A stretch of DNA of 64,000 bases from Acidobacteriota bacterium (GCA_020200135.1 JAIVJI010000064.1:153522-217521); one strand, 5' to 3'. Positions 52,396 through 60,554 are shown, counted from the stretch's first letter. Notes: generated from the sequence alone by a model not told the origin. Numbers and translations are program-made.

Positions 52396-54885
52396 TCAGT
52401 AGTGCTCGCTCGTCTTCTTCCCCTCCGCGCGTCGGCCGCCGCGTCCGACCTTGCCTTTGCCCTTGCGGCGCTTCAGCTCGTCCACGCCCTTGAGCGAGGC
52501 GAGCGGCCACAGGCTGTGCTCTATCTCGGCGAGGCCGGCGCCGACGACCGCCGCGACCACTTCCTCCGAGGGCTTGTAGCACGGCGCCGCCTCGTCGAGC
52601 GGCACGCGGCCGTCGGCGTTGACGACGACGCCGGCCTCGCGGTACTCGTCGTCCATCTGCCTCTGCGAGAGCGTGCGGTTGGCCTCGCCGCGCGAGATGC
52701 GTCGGCCGGCGCCGTGGTTGACGGAGAAGCCGCTGCGCTCCGCGCCCGCGAGCGGCCGGAGGATGTAGCTCCAGTCCTTGTTGCTGCCCGGGATGAGCAC
52801 GGGGTGCCCCCTCTCCTCCCAGACCGTGCCCTTCAGGAACGGGTGGCCGGCCGGGAACGCGCGCGTCGCGCCCTTGCGGTGAACCCACACGTCGCCGAAC
52901 TCCGGGTGCCACTCCTTCTGCACGAGGTTGTGGCTGATCTCGTAGACCAGCTCCAGCCCCTCGCCGAAGACCTCGCGGAAGGCTTCGGACACCTGCTCGA
53001 AGATGACCAGCCGGTTCAGGATGGCGTAGTTGCCGCCCGCCGCGACCGCGTTCAGGTAGTCGCGGTAGTGCTTCGACTCGGGGGTGAAGTAGCCGAGGTC
53101 GATGTCTTTAAGTAACTCCGGGTGCTCCTCGCGCGCCAGCTCGAAGTAGTTGGTCGCCAGCCCGTGGCCGAAGCCGCGCGAGCCGGTGTGAACCTGGACG
53201 AAGAGCGTCCCCGTCTGGCTGCTGCGCTGCAACTCGATGAAGTGGTTGCCGCCGCCGAGACTCCCCAACTGGTCGCGCCCGCGCTCGGGGCGCCCCTTGC
53301 CGCCGTAGGGAATTCGCCAGCCGTCGTCCACGGGGATGCGGTGGCGCTCCGCGTGGCCGCGGTCGAACGTCGCCCCGTACTTCTCGACGTAGTACTCCGC
53401 GCCGCCGCGCACGAGGTTCTGGAACTCTTCGTCCGAGAGGCGGCCCAGCTTCATGCTCTTCCCCCCGAACCCCATGTTCACGCGCGACATCACCGCCCGG
53501 TTGAACTCCAGCCTCCGCTCCGGCGTCGCCGCCCCCGCCTCCACCCCCGAACGCGCCGACATCATCCCGCAGTTATGCACGAACACCCCCGCGTCGAGCG
53601 CGAAGTTCCCGTACCCCGGCACGGTCAGACAGTAAACGTCCGCCCGCCCCGCCAGCGGCTCGACCGACACGACCTTGTGGTTGTAGCCGTGGCGCCAGCG
53701 GCGGTGGTTGTGAATTCCAAAGCCCCCCGTCAAAGTCTCACCGCAAGTTTCGCAGACGTGCTGGCGGTGTGCGACCTCGGACGATTTACGGCGCCCCTCC
53801 GCGCTCGTGTTGTATGCGACCAGATGACTCTTCCCGCGCTCACCGTTGCCGGCGACGGCCGCGCGGAAATGTTCGGGTCTTTCGGCCATGTAGGCGAGAA
53901 TGTTTTTCGTCCCGCGCCGGGCGAAGTAAGCGTGGCCTTCGGCGGTCTGCGCTTTGGCCGCCAGCGCCCGCACCCTCCGCCGCTCGAACTCTTCCGACCG
54001 GAAATGTGTGAACTTCTCCGCGTGCGAGCGGTGATAGCGCATGTGGTCGCGGTCGCCCATGAACTGTAAGTTCTCCGGGCGATTGTCGGCCGGGTTGAAG
54101 TTCAGGTGGTGGATGACCGTCCGCTGACCTTCAAATCGGGGCACCGGACCGAGCAGGCCGCACCGCGCCATGAGCCAATGCACGCGCTGACTCTTCCCCG
54201 TGGCGGGATGCTGCACGAACCTGTAGCCGTCCCTGTCGGCGTGCGGGTGAAACGGCATCAGGGAGGTTCCCGGCCGGAGGTCGCACGCCTGGCGGTAGCT
54301 GCCGTCGCGGAGCATGAAGTCGTGGTCGGGGGTGCAGTTGATCTCGCGGCCGTTGTCGAGCGTGACTTTGACGAGGGGCGCATCGGCGCGCGTCTTCTTT
54401 GCCGTGGCCTTCGCGACGACGACCTTGTGCTCGGCGTTGAGCGCGTAGATGAGAATCTCGCCGCCCGACACGGCGAGTTCGCCGATGGGGCGCGAACTTC
54501 CGTCAACGACGGGGACGAGCGTGTCGGCGGTGAAGCAGCCGATGTCGTAGCCGACAGGGCCCATGGCCACCGCGCCCTCTTGGGCGTCGGTGATGAGGAC
54601 GCAGCCGACGGGGACGCCGTAGCCGTAGTGCGCGTCAGGCGTGATGACGACCATGCGGACGCCCGGGAAGCGCGTGGCGTTGACTATCTGTCGGTAGAGA
54701 ATCTCCTCGGTCGCTTCTAAGAGTTGCGGCGTGAAGAAGAGGCGGACGCGGACGCCACCCGTGTCCTCGGTCTGAAGTTCGTAGAAGCCCTCGCCGTTCC
54801 ACCTAGCCAGATGTTTCCAATTATGGGCGCTGGCTAGTTTCTCTACCGGTTTCAATGCTTTAGCGTCGTTCTGCTTTCCACTCAT
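52396..54885 (-). CDS. rtcB: RNA-splicing ligase RtcB containing an intein
   Basis: An 829-residue precursor: RtcB (507 residues) interrupted by a 322-residue intein (residues 117-438). RtcB joins 2',3'-cyclic-phosphate and 5'-OH RNA ends using GTP and Mn2+. Extein motifs are TPDAHYGYGVPVG, GYDIG/CGMMSARSG (metal-binding Cys at the splice junction), GGGNHFIELQ, HTGSRGFGHGLA, EISHNLVQKEWH and NHGAGRRISRGEAN (guanylated His). The intein splits DIG/C, an active-site position, so splicing is required for activity. The first 30 codons are A+T-richer than the rest and differ from the 5' fragment at 58.0-58.2 kb. The ribosome site at ATG 54885 is weak. Confidence 0.96.
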   Translation of the reverse strand: MSGKQNDAKALKPVEKLASAHNWKHLARWNGEGFYELQTEDTGGVRVRLFFTPQLLEATEEILYRQIVNATRFPGVRMVVITPDAHYGYGVPVGCVLITDAQEGAVAMGPVGYDIGCFTADTLVPVVDGSSRPIGELAVSGGEILIYALNAEHKVVVAKATAKKTRADAPLVKVTLDNGREINCTPDHDFMLRDGSYRQACDLRPGTSLMPFHPHADRDGYRFVQHPATGKSQRVHWLMARCGLLGPVPRFEGQRTVIHHLNFNPADNRPENLQFMGDRDHMRYHRSHAEKFTHFRSEEFERRRVRALAAKAQTAEGHAYFARRGTKNILAYMAERPEHFRAAVAGNGERGKSHLVAYNTSAEGRRKSSEVAHRQHVCETCGETLTGGFGIHNHRRWRHGYNHKVVSVEPLAGRADVYCLTVPGYGNFALDAGVFVHNCGMMSARSGVEAGAATPERRLEFNRAVMSRVNMGFGGKSMKLGRLSDEEFQNLVRGGAEYYVEKYGATFDRGHAERHRIPVDDGWRIPYGGKGRPERGRDQLGSLGGGNHFIELQRSSQTGTLFVQVHTGSRGFGHGLATNYFELAREEHPELLKDIDLGYFTPESKHYRDYLNAVAAGGNYAILNRLVIFEQVSEAFREVFGEGLELVYEISHNLVQKEWHPEFGDVWVHRKGATRAFPAGHPFLKGTVWEERGHPVLIPGSNKDWSYILRPLAGAERSGFSVNHGAGRRISRGEANRTLSQRQMDDEYREAGVVVNADGRVPLDEAAPCYKPSEEVVAAVVGAGLAEIEHSLWPLASLKGVDELKRRKGKGKVGRGGRRAEGKKTSEHY
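53572..54537 (-). mobile_element. RtcB intein with HNH homing endonuclease and zinc finger
   Basis: 322 residues between DIG and the +1 Cys of RtcB. Splicing blocks: Cys1 in CFTADTLVPV (block A), NCTPDHDFML (block B, TxxH-like), VYCLTVPGYGNFALDAGVFV (block F) and terminal His-Asn before Cys+1 (block G, VHN/C). The central part is an HNH endonuclease, VIHHLNFNPADNRPENLQF. Before block F lies CETCGETLTGGFGIHNHRRW, a Cys2-His2-like finger probably used in DNA recognition. All key splicing residues are present, so the intein looks active. Confidence 0.95.
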
Positions 54886-55082
54886 TAGCGCTTTTCACCC
54901 TATGTTCTTTCAGCATTTGAGCCGTGGATTTGACCGCCTCAAGCCGACTTCTTACCGGCATGGAGCAAGTCAAACAAACGGCAGATGAGGAGCGTTTGAG
55001 GATATGTCCATAACTGGACTTCGTATCGACCTAACATAATCCTCACGAGACTAATTCCGTTAGCGTTTTCCTATGTAAAGCC
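54886..55082 (-). promoter_or_regulatory. Intergenic leader between the NACHT gene and intact rtcB
   Basis: 197 nt of low-G+C DNA, now the upstream region of the working rtcB. A TTGACT occurs (minus strand, about 54966-54971) without a good -10 at 16-18 nt. No hairpin with a T-run was seen after the NACHT stop, so read-through from the NACHT gene may drive rtcB. Confidence 0.3.
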
Positions 55083-57521
55083 TTACCTTTTCCGTTTAGG
55101 CGGTTCAAATCGTTGCTTTGTTTTAGATGGCGGAAGTAAACTCCTGAATTCTGAGGGGAATTGGTCGCGTAAACGTATTAGTCTCCTTTTAAGAGCCTTT
55201 GAAAGCACCTTGTCAGTCCCCTTAATTACAGTCAGGAGCATCGTTGCCCGTACCTTCTCGTCCGGCGCAAGCTCAGACCGCTCTGCAGTGATTCTAAGCA
55301 ACTTTTGAGCTTCCTCTCTAAATTCTTCATGAGTAAGAAAAGGCTTCATCACACTTAATAAGAAAATAAGAGAGGGCAAATTCTTAGTCTCTTCGCTAGC
55401 AACAAGTTCATCATATAGCTGTCTCAATTCGGCGGATATGAAACCGCTACGCAATGAGTAGTTGGAAGAACTTAGGAGTAATAAATCAACTACAATTTTG
55501 GGTTCAGGCCACTTACCTCTTTCAGCTATCGCATAGAATCTCTCTCGTACTGAAGGGATGAAGCTTAATGCCTTTTTTATGCCGTTATACTTAACAGTGG
55601 TTTCTGAGTACCAGCCAGCTTGCAACAGTCTTCCTACCATCATTTTTGATGAGTTGACCCATAAAGAATCGCGGTCATAATCAAGAATATAGTCTAAAAG
55701 TTTTTGACTTATTTCCCGCTTCTGGCCAACGTAGAAGAAGGTGGTCTCACCCCACAAATCATCAAAGTAAATGTTTCTTATAAAGTCATTAAGGTTTTCA
55801 AATTCGTCTCTCTTGCTAAAGATATGATATGCCGAAAAGTAGTCCAAGAATGACCGATGGGTAAACAAAACAGTTTCTTCTCCGACCTCAATAACTCCAG
55901 CACGCAGTACGTCTTGAACAAACTTATCAATAGTACTCTCTAGGCCGTATACGCCTGCATAACGGTGGCAGAAAGCATCAAAATCCTGTCGTGTAATTTC
56001 GATTAATCCTTTGCTTGAGAATTCGTTAAAGGCTAATGAAGCTAGGAACCGTTTCTTTATGAGGTATTCAAACAAGACTTCGATACCCTTATCTTTGTCG
56101 AAACGTCCTAGTACGGAATCACTGTACCTGTCATACAGTTCCGACACGGAGGCTGGAATTTCTCCTTGCTCTTCTACTAGCTCAATTAGCAAAATTAACG
56201 AGAGTGGTACCATCGGAATTTGATAACGGACGTTTTCCAGTGATTCCCTAAGTGTGCCCAAAACATCCTTGCTGCTATGAAGCTTCTCGATGAGTTGAAG
56301 GGCTTGCCCCGCACCGAATGGGAGCAACTCGTACTTATCAAAACCCGCAGGAGTGATGCTCAATAAATCAACCTTGCGACTTGCAATGAGAAGGGCGCAC
56401 TTAAGCTCTTCGGCATAAGACTTTGCTTTCTCAATGACCTCGTTCCTCTTACTGGAAGCAACTTCATCTAGGCCGTCTACTATTAGCACCTTTGTCTCAA
56501 CTCTAAGTACAACCTCAGATTCACCGACATATTCAAGAAGCAATTGGTCTAGGTCGGATGTATTGAGAATATCTTTTGCCTTGACCAATACAGGAATCAG
56601 AGTTTTCTTACGCTTGCCCTGCGCTCTAGTAGCGTTTTTGTAAACTTCTTTGAATAGGTCGATTGTAAGTTTGGCGAGCGCGGCGGACTTACCCGTGCCG
56701 GGGTCACCAACCATGATGATTCGCCGATGCTGGGAGAGGAGAGGTTTAAGGCGTGAGAATGGAAGTTCCTTTCTACTTACAAGTGCCCTCAGTTCTTCAC
56801 CAAAATCAGGATTAATGTCACTAGCTCTTACAACTGGTTCCACAAAACACTCTGATAATATTTTCTTGGAACGGACTACTCTGTGCCTCGTCTCTAGTTC
56901 CTGAACCTTCCTTTGGACAAAGCTTGTCACTTGTCCCTCAAAAAATACCTGCGGGTAAAAGTTCGTGAAGTTACTTATCAACCAATCTATTCCTTCAACT
57001 TCTACGGGTCCATGAATCTCTTTTTCAAGTCTGATACGAGCCTGATTACTAATTTCCCCCGCGATAATGACTTTCACCTTATTGACCGGCAGGGTACGAA
57101 AAAACTCTACAAGTTCAGCCTCATGTGCAAAGGCCTGTCTAATCTGACTTTCAATTTCAGAGGTCTTTCGCTCTAGGGTTTTGGAAAGAAATGAATTGAC
57201 CTCTCCAGTAATTACGTCTACTTCGCCTAATGTTTTAGCCTTGATATCGCCACATTTCACAACCACTCCGATAACATCAGTGGTCAGATTGTCCTGTTTT
57301 ACTAACACAAGGTCTTTACCTAACTCCTTAGTACCTTGTGTAACCTCAATAGTGTAACTCGGCTCCATAGAGGAGAAGAGTTCTTTCAGGTCGTAGTGAA
57401 GTTCCAATTCAGGAATAGACATTAGGATGTCTTTGCGCTGGTCATGAGACATCGCTTTTGCGAATTGGATTAAGTCGGAGATGTCCATATTCAAGTTCTC
57501 TGATTCAACGGGTGTTGTCAC
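55083..57521 (-). CDS. NACHT-type STAND NTPase with nuclease-like N-terminal domain
   Basis: An 812-residue protein. GTG 57521 is 7 nt after GGAG; ATG 57485 is an alternative start. Residues about 55-195 look like a restriction-endonuclase-like domain (YTIEVTQGTKELGKDLVLVK, VIGVVVKCGDIKAKTLGEVD, IESQIRQAF, VKVIIAGEIS). Asp70 and Lys89 could be PD-(D/E)XK remnants, but the middle acidic residue is unclear. The NACHT domain follows: Walker A GDPGTGKSAA (272-281), Walker B VLIVDGLDEV (345-354) and sensor LLIASRKVDL. Then FTHRSFLDYFSAYHIF (winged-helix region) and a long helical C-terminal sensor. Such proteins are anti-phage defence ATPases. Base composition is wholly unlike its neighbours, marking transfer. 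Confidence 0.85.
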   Translation of the reverse strand: MTTPVESENLNMDISDLIQFAKAMSHDQRKDILMSIPELELHYDLKELFSSMEPSYTIEVTQGTKELGKDLVLVKQDNLTTDVIGVVVKCGDIKAKTLGEVDVITGEVNSFLSKTLERKTSEIESQIRQAFAHEAELVEFFRTLPVNKVKVIIAGEISNQARIRLEKEIHGPVEVEGIDWLISNFTNFYPQVFFEGQVTSFVQRKVQELETRHRVVRSKKILSECFVEPVVRASDINPDFGEELRALVSRKELPFSRLKPLLSQHRRIIMVGDPGTGKSAALAKLTIDLFKEVYKNATRAQGKRKKTLIPVLVKAKDILNTSDLDQLLLEYVGESEVVLRVETKVLIVDGLDEVASSKRNEVIEKAKSYAEELKCALLIASRKVDLLSITPAGFDKYELLPFGAGQALQLIEKLHSSKDVLGTLRESLENVRYQIPMVPLSLILLIELVEEQGEIPASVSELYDRYSDSVLGRFDKDKGIEVLFEYLIKKRFLASLAFNEFSSKGLIEITRQDFDAFCHRYAGVYGLESTIDKFVQDVLRAGVIEVGEETVLFTHRSFLDYFSAYHIFSKRDEFENLNDFIRNIYFDDLWGETTFFYVGQKREISQKLLDYILDYDRDSLWVNSSKMMVGRLLQAGWYSETTVKYNGIKKALSFIPSVRERFYAIAERGKWPEPKIVVDLLLLSSSNYSLRSGFISAELRQLYDELVASEETKNLPSLIFLLSVMKPFLTHEEFREEAQKLLRITAERSELAPDEKVRATMLLTVIKGTDKVLSKALKRRLIRLRDQFPSEFRSLLPPSKTKQRFEPPKRKR

Positions 57522-58008
57522 AGTGAGTCTCCAATCGTGGTAAGGAACCGTTTAGAGAAGAGTGGTTGGGAAGCTTCGTGCCACTACGTTACGCCATATA
57601 GAGCAACTGGCAGCACCGCTTCCAAGAAGTTCAACTAGAGTTATACAAAAACTAAGACTATTAGGACAAGTAAAATGGTTTGGGCTAAAATTCTCGCGAA
57701 CCCTTTACAATACAAGGGCTAACAATATACGCATCGAAGACCACAGGTAAACCTGTTCATCGTTGATAAGTCTCTACGGATATTCTCGGCGTTCAAGACG
57801 ACTGCAGGCGTGAAGCTTTGGGTGATAACCGAAGCCGATAGGAGTGCGACAACGCTACTCTTGCCGAGTGAGTATTAGCTAGAAGTTTGAAGCGAGCCAT
57901 AGCAAAAAGCTGTCGGCGCGTCCCGAAATTAGAAGCTAATTTGATGAGATTTTCTTTGACTTTCGGGGCTGGAAAGTTACCGCTAAGTCTTTTATAATCA
58001 ACGCGCTG
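57522..58008. other. Low-G+C stretch with decayed coding remnants
   Basis: 487 nt without an intact gene. On the plus strand a 62-codon frame (57562-57750; KLRATTLRHIEQL...GQVKWFGLKFSRTLYN) is followed, one frame over, by an open stretch (about 57724-57879) reading NLFIVDKSLRIFSAFKTTAG and KLWVITEADRSATTLLLPSEY-stop. That second part has no start codon but reads like the end of a real protein. Together they suggest one small frameshifted gene. A TATAAT at about 57992 may be incidental. Confidence 0.4.
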
Positions 58009-58224
58009 CTATTTGAGTGGGAACGCATTACGGTAGAGAATCTCCTCGGTCGCCTCCAACAGTTGCGGCGTGAAGAAGAGGCGGACGCGGACTTGTCCCG
58101 TGTCCTCGGTGTCGAGTTCGTAGAAGCCCTCGCCGTTCCAGCGCGCGAGGTGCTTCCAGTTGTGCGCGTTCGCCAATTTTTCCGCGGGTCTCAGTGCCTT
58201 AGCGTCACCGTTTTGGTTGCTCAT
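58009..58224 (-). pseudogene. rtcB: Orphan 5' fragment of the original rtcB
   Basis: ATG 58224 with a strong ribosome site (GGGAGACCGGA) begins 65 residues (DAKALRPAEKLANAHNWKHL...) that align without gaps to the start of the intact RtcB with nine substitutions. Similarity stops abruptly at 58030 after EEILYR; six unrelated codons (NAFPLK) lead to TAG 58009. The fragment is G+C-rich like the chromosome and sits directly after aroK, so it is the host's original 5' end, cut off by the insertion. Confidence 0.93.
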
Positions 58225-58345
58225 TCCGGTCTCCCTAATTCGCTTGTCAGGAACCAAAACCGACCGCGAGAAGCCGCCACCTTGACTGCGCGGGAATTGA
58301 TTGGCCCTTCGGGTTGTTGTTTTCGGCCGAAGCCGCTTTGACGAG

Positions 58346-58375
58346 ACTTTAGCGTGAGCGCGCGGGCGGGCGCAA
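58346..58375 (-). promoter_or_regulatory. Candidate original rtcB promoter
   Basis: On the minus strand TTGCGC (58370-58375) and TAAAGT (58346-58351) are 18 nt apart, between the aroK stop and the rtcB fragment. It would now transcribe only the fragment and run into the insert. Confidence 0.35.
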
Positions 58376-58381
58376 ATTCTT

Positions 58382-58909
58382 CTAGGCGTCGGAGGCGAGA
58401 GAGGCGGCGATGGCGGCGGCGAGTTCGTCCGGGCTCGCGTCGGGCGCGACGCTGACGCGCAGGTCTGCACGGGCGTAAGCGTCGAGGCGCTGTTCGTAGA
58501 GGCGTGCGGCGCGGGCGGGGTCGCGTGCGAAAGGGCGGTCGGAGGCGCCGCCCTGCTCCCCGATGCGGCGGAGGCACAGCTCGCAGGGCGCGTCGAGCCA
58601 GACCGAGAGGCAGCCGTGCTCACGGACGAGCGCGCGGTTGCGTTCGAGCGTCCAGGCGCCGCCGCCCGTGGCGACGACGCGCGCCGCGCCCTCTTCGAGC
58701 ACGCGCCGCAGCGCGCGCGTCTCGGCCGCGCGGAAGTAGTCTTCGCCCTCCTCGTCTATCAGCTCGCGCGGGCCGCGCCCCTCGTCCTCGGCCAGCGCGT
58801 CGTCGAGGTCTACGAACGGGACTCCGAGCAGTCGCGCGAGCGCGCGGCCGACGGTCGTCTTGCCCGCGCCCATGAAGCCCGTGATGACGACGCGGCCGCC
58901 CCGGCTCAT
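58382..58909 (-). CDS. aroK: Shikimate kinase
   Basis: A 175-residue kinase that forms shikimate 3-phosphate in chorismate synthesis. Walker A is GFMGAGKTTVGRALA; shikimate-binding residues lie in FVDLDDALAEDEG (Asp pair), YFRAAETRALRRVL (Arg) and ATGGGAWTLERNRA (Gly-Gly-Gly). The lid has ASDRPFARDPARAARLYEQR. ATG 58909 overlaps the aroA TGA (ATGA), placing it as the second gene of an aroA-aroK operon. Confidence 0.95.
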   Translation of the reverse strand: MSRGGRVVITGFMGAGKTTVGRALARLLGVPFVDLDDALAEDEGRGPRELIDEEGEDYFRAAETRALRRVLEEGAARVVATGGGAWTLERNRALVREHGCLSVWLDAPCELCLRRIGEQGGASDRPFARDPARAARLYEQRLDAYARADLRVSVAPDASPDELAAAIAASLASDA

Positions 58910-60279
58910 CTCTCAATCACCGATTCGAGCAGTTGGAAGAACTCGGGGAAGGAGACCGCGACGCACTCCTCTGCGCCCTCTATCTCGGTCTCGCCCTCGG
59001 CCGAGAGCGCGGCGACGGCGAAGGCCATCGCGATGCGGTGGTCGCCGTAGGACTTCAGGCGCGCGCCGCGCAGCCGCACGGGGCCCGCGACGCGCAGGCC
59101 GTCCTCGAACTCCTCGACCTCCGCCCCCATCGCGCGCAGGTTCGCGACCGTCGCCGCGATGCGGTCGGACTCCTTCACGCGCAGCTCGCGCGCCTCGCGT
59201 ATCTCGAGCCCGCCCTCGACGCGCGTGCCGACGACTGCCAGCGCCGGCAGCTCGTCGATGAGCTGCGGGACGAGCGCGCCGCGGATGACGCCCGCGCCGT
59301 GCGTCGCGGGCGTGAGCCCCCCGACGCTGCGCACGCGTATGCGTCCGGCCGGCTCGTTCGACTCCTCGCGCGCGTCCGTGACTTCGAGCGCGAGCCCGAG
59401 CGAGCGGAAAGTTTCGAGGACGGCCGCGCGCGTCGGGTTCAGCCCCACAGACTCCAGCTCAAGCTCCGAGCCGGGCAGCAGCGCGGCCGCCGCCAGCGGG
59501 AACGCCGCCGAAGAGATGTCGCCCGGCACCGTCAGGTCGCGCGCCGTCAGACGCGCGCCGCCCTCGAGCGAGACGACGACGCGCCCCGGGCCTTCAACAC
59601 TTCCTTCACGCGCGCCTTCAGCGCCGCCCTCGCCGGCAAGCTCGCGCGTCTCCACACGGACGCCGAACCAGCGGAGCATACGCTCGGTGTGGTCGCGCGT
59701 CTGCGCGCGCGGCTCGACGACCTCCGTGCGGCCTTCGGCGCCGAGCCCCGCGAGCAGCACGCACGACTTGACCTGCGCGCTCGCGACCGGCATCTCGTAG
59801 CGGATCGCGCCGAGCGGCCGGCGCCCCTCGACGCGCAGCGGCGCGTGACCCTCGACCGACTCGACGCGCGCGCCCATCCGCCCGAGCGGGTCGATGACGC
59901 GGCGCATCGGCCGCGCGCTCAGAGACTCGTCGCCCGTGAGCACCGAGGCGAAGGGCTGCGCCGCGAGCAGTCCGGCGAGCAGACGCATCGTCGTGCCCGA
60001 GTTGCCGCAGTCGAGCGGCGCGGGCGGCGGGCGGAAGCGCGGCGCGCCGTCGCCTCGCCCGACGCCCTCGACGACCACGACGCTCCCGTCCCGCTCCACG
60101 CCCACGCCGAGCCCGCGCAACGCTTCGAGCGTCGAGGCGCAGTCGGCGCTCGAAGAGAAGTTCTCGATGCGCGTGCGCCCTTCGGCCAACGCGGCCAGCA
60201 TCGCCGCGCGGTGCGAGACCGACTTGTCGCCCGGCACGCGCAGGCGCCCTCGCAGCCGCCGCGCAGGTTTGATAAGCAT
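58906..60279 (-). CDS. aroA: 3-phosphoshikimate 1-carboxyvinyltransferase (EPSP synthase)
   Basis: A 457-residue enzyme that adds the enolpyruvyl group of PEP to shikimate 3-phosphate. VPGDKSVSHRAAMLAALAEG (active-site Lys, Ser, Arg), LDCGNSGTTMRLLAGLL, LTGDESLSARPMRRVIDPL, VPGDISSAAFPLAAAAL, VPQLIDELPALAVVGT, ELRVKESDRIAATV and YGDHRIAMAFAVA are all present. A 20-residue Gly/Glu loop (ELAGEGGAEGAREGSVEGPG) is an unusual insertion. An inverted repeat element lies immediately upstream. Confidence 0.96.
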   Translation of the reverse strand: MLIKPARRLRGRLRVPGDKSVSHRAAMLAALAEGRTRIENFSSSADCASTLEALRGLGVGVERDGSVVVVEGVGRGDGAPRFRPPPAPLDCGNSGTTMRLLAGLLAAQPFASVLTGDESLSARPMRRVIDPLGRMGARVESVEGHAPLRVEGRRPLGAIRYEMPVASAQVKSCVLLAGLGAEGRTEVVEPRAQTRDHTERMLRWFGVRVETRELAGEGGAEGAREGSVEGPGRVVVSLEGGARLTARDLTVPGDISSAAFPLAAAALLPGSELELESVGLNPTRAAVLETFRSLGLALEVTDAREESNEPAGRIRVRSVGGLTPATHGAGVIRGALVPQLIDELPALAVVGTRVEGGLEIREARELRVKESDRIAATVANLRAMGAEVEEFEDGLRVAGPVRLRGARLKSYGDHRIAMAFAVAALSAEGETEIEGAEECVAVSFPEFFQLLESVIER

Positions 60280-60299
60280 GCGGCCGATGTTAGCAAAGA

Positions 60300-60418
60300 A
60301 AGTTTCCAGTTATCAGTTTTTAGTTATCAGTTTTTAGCTTTCGGCCCCAGTCACCGGCGGTCGGCCGCGCCGCCGTCAGCCTTCAAACTGAAGACTAAAA
60401 ACTGAAAACTGGAAACTG
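60300..60418. repeat. Period-7 inverted repeat element (AGTTATC/AGTTTTT family)
   Basis: The left arm (60300-60340) reads AGTTTCC AGTTATC AGTTTTT AGTTATC AGTTTTT AGC. The right arm (60383-60418) reads AAACTGAAGACTAAAAACTG AAAACTGGAAACT, its inverse. The core (60341-60382) is G+C-rich with GGCGGTCGGCC/GCCGCCGTC complementarity. The A+T-rich arms stand out from the surroundings. It separates divergent aroA and the RsbW-like gene. Confidence 0.92.
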
Positions 60419-60425
60419 CGCTTTC

Positions 60426-60455
60426 TTGACACGCGTGCGGCGGGCGTGTTAAACC
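60426..60455 (+). promoter_or_regulatory. Promoter candidate for the RsbW-like gene
   Basis: TTGACA (60426-60431), then TTAAAC (60449-60454) at 17 nt or TAAACC at 18. The distance to GTG 60555 is about 95 nt. The -35 is perfect and the -10 moderate. Confidence 0.5.
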
Positions 60456-60554
60456 GTGCAGGCTTCCCGTCGAGCTTTCGTGTGATTTTGGCCGCGCCCG
60501 CCGGGCCTTGGGCGGCCGTGGTGTCCGGCCGGGGCGCCCGACCTTTTTGAAACA

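Larger units (their letters stand above)
54692..58030. mobile_element. Low-G+C insertion at rtcB carrying a NACHT NTPase, bounded by a 23-bp direct repeat
   Basis: The 23 bp at 54692-54714 recur identically at 58031-58053; both lie in rtcB codons for EEILYR and the preceding residues. Between them is about 3.3 kb, most of it near 40% G+C against about 70% outside. It holds a replacement rtcB 5' end, a NACHT protein and about 490 nt of decayed sequence. No integrase or transposase is present and no terminal inverted repeats were seen. The boundary is defined on the right by loss of rtcB similarity at 58030; the left is inferred from the direct repeat. Confidence 0.7.

Noticed and set aside
54692..58030. 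A classical transposon or IS at the rtcB island
   Set aside because: No transposase, no terminal inverted repeats; the flanking repeat is 23 bp of rtcB coding sequence rather than a short target duplication.
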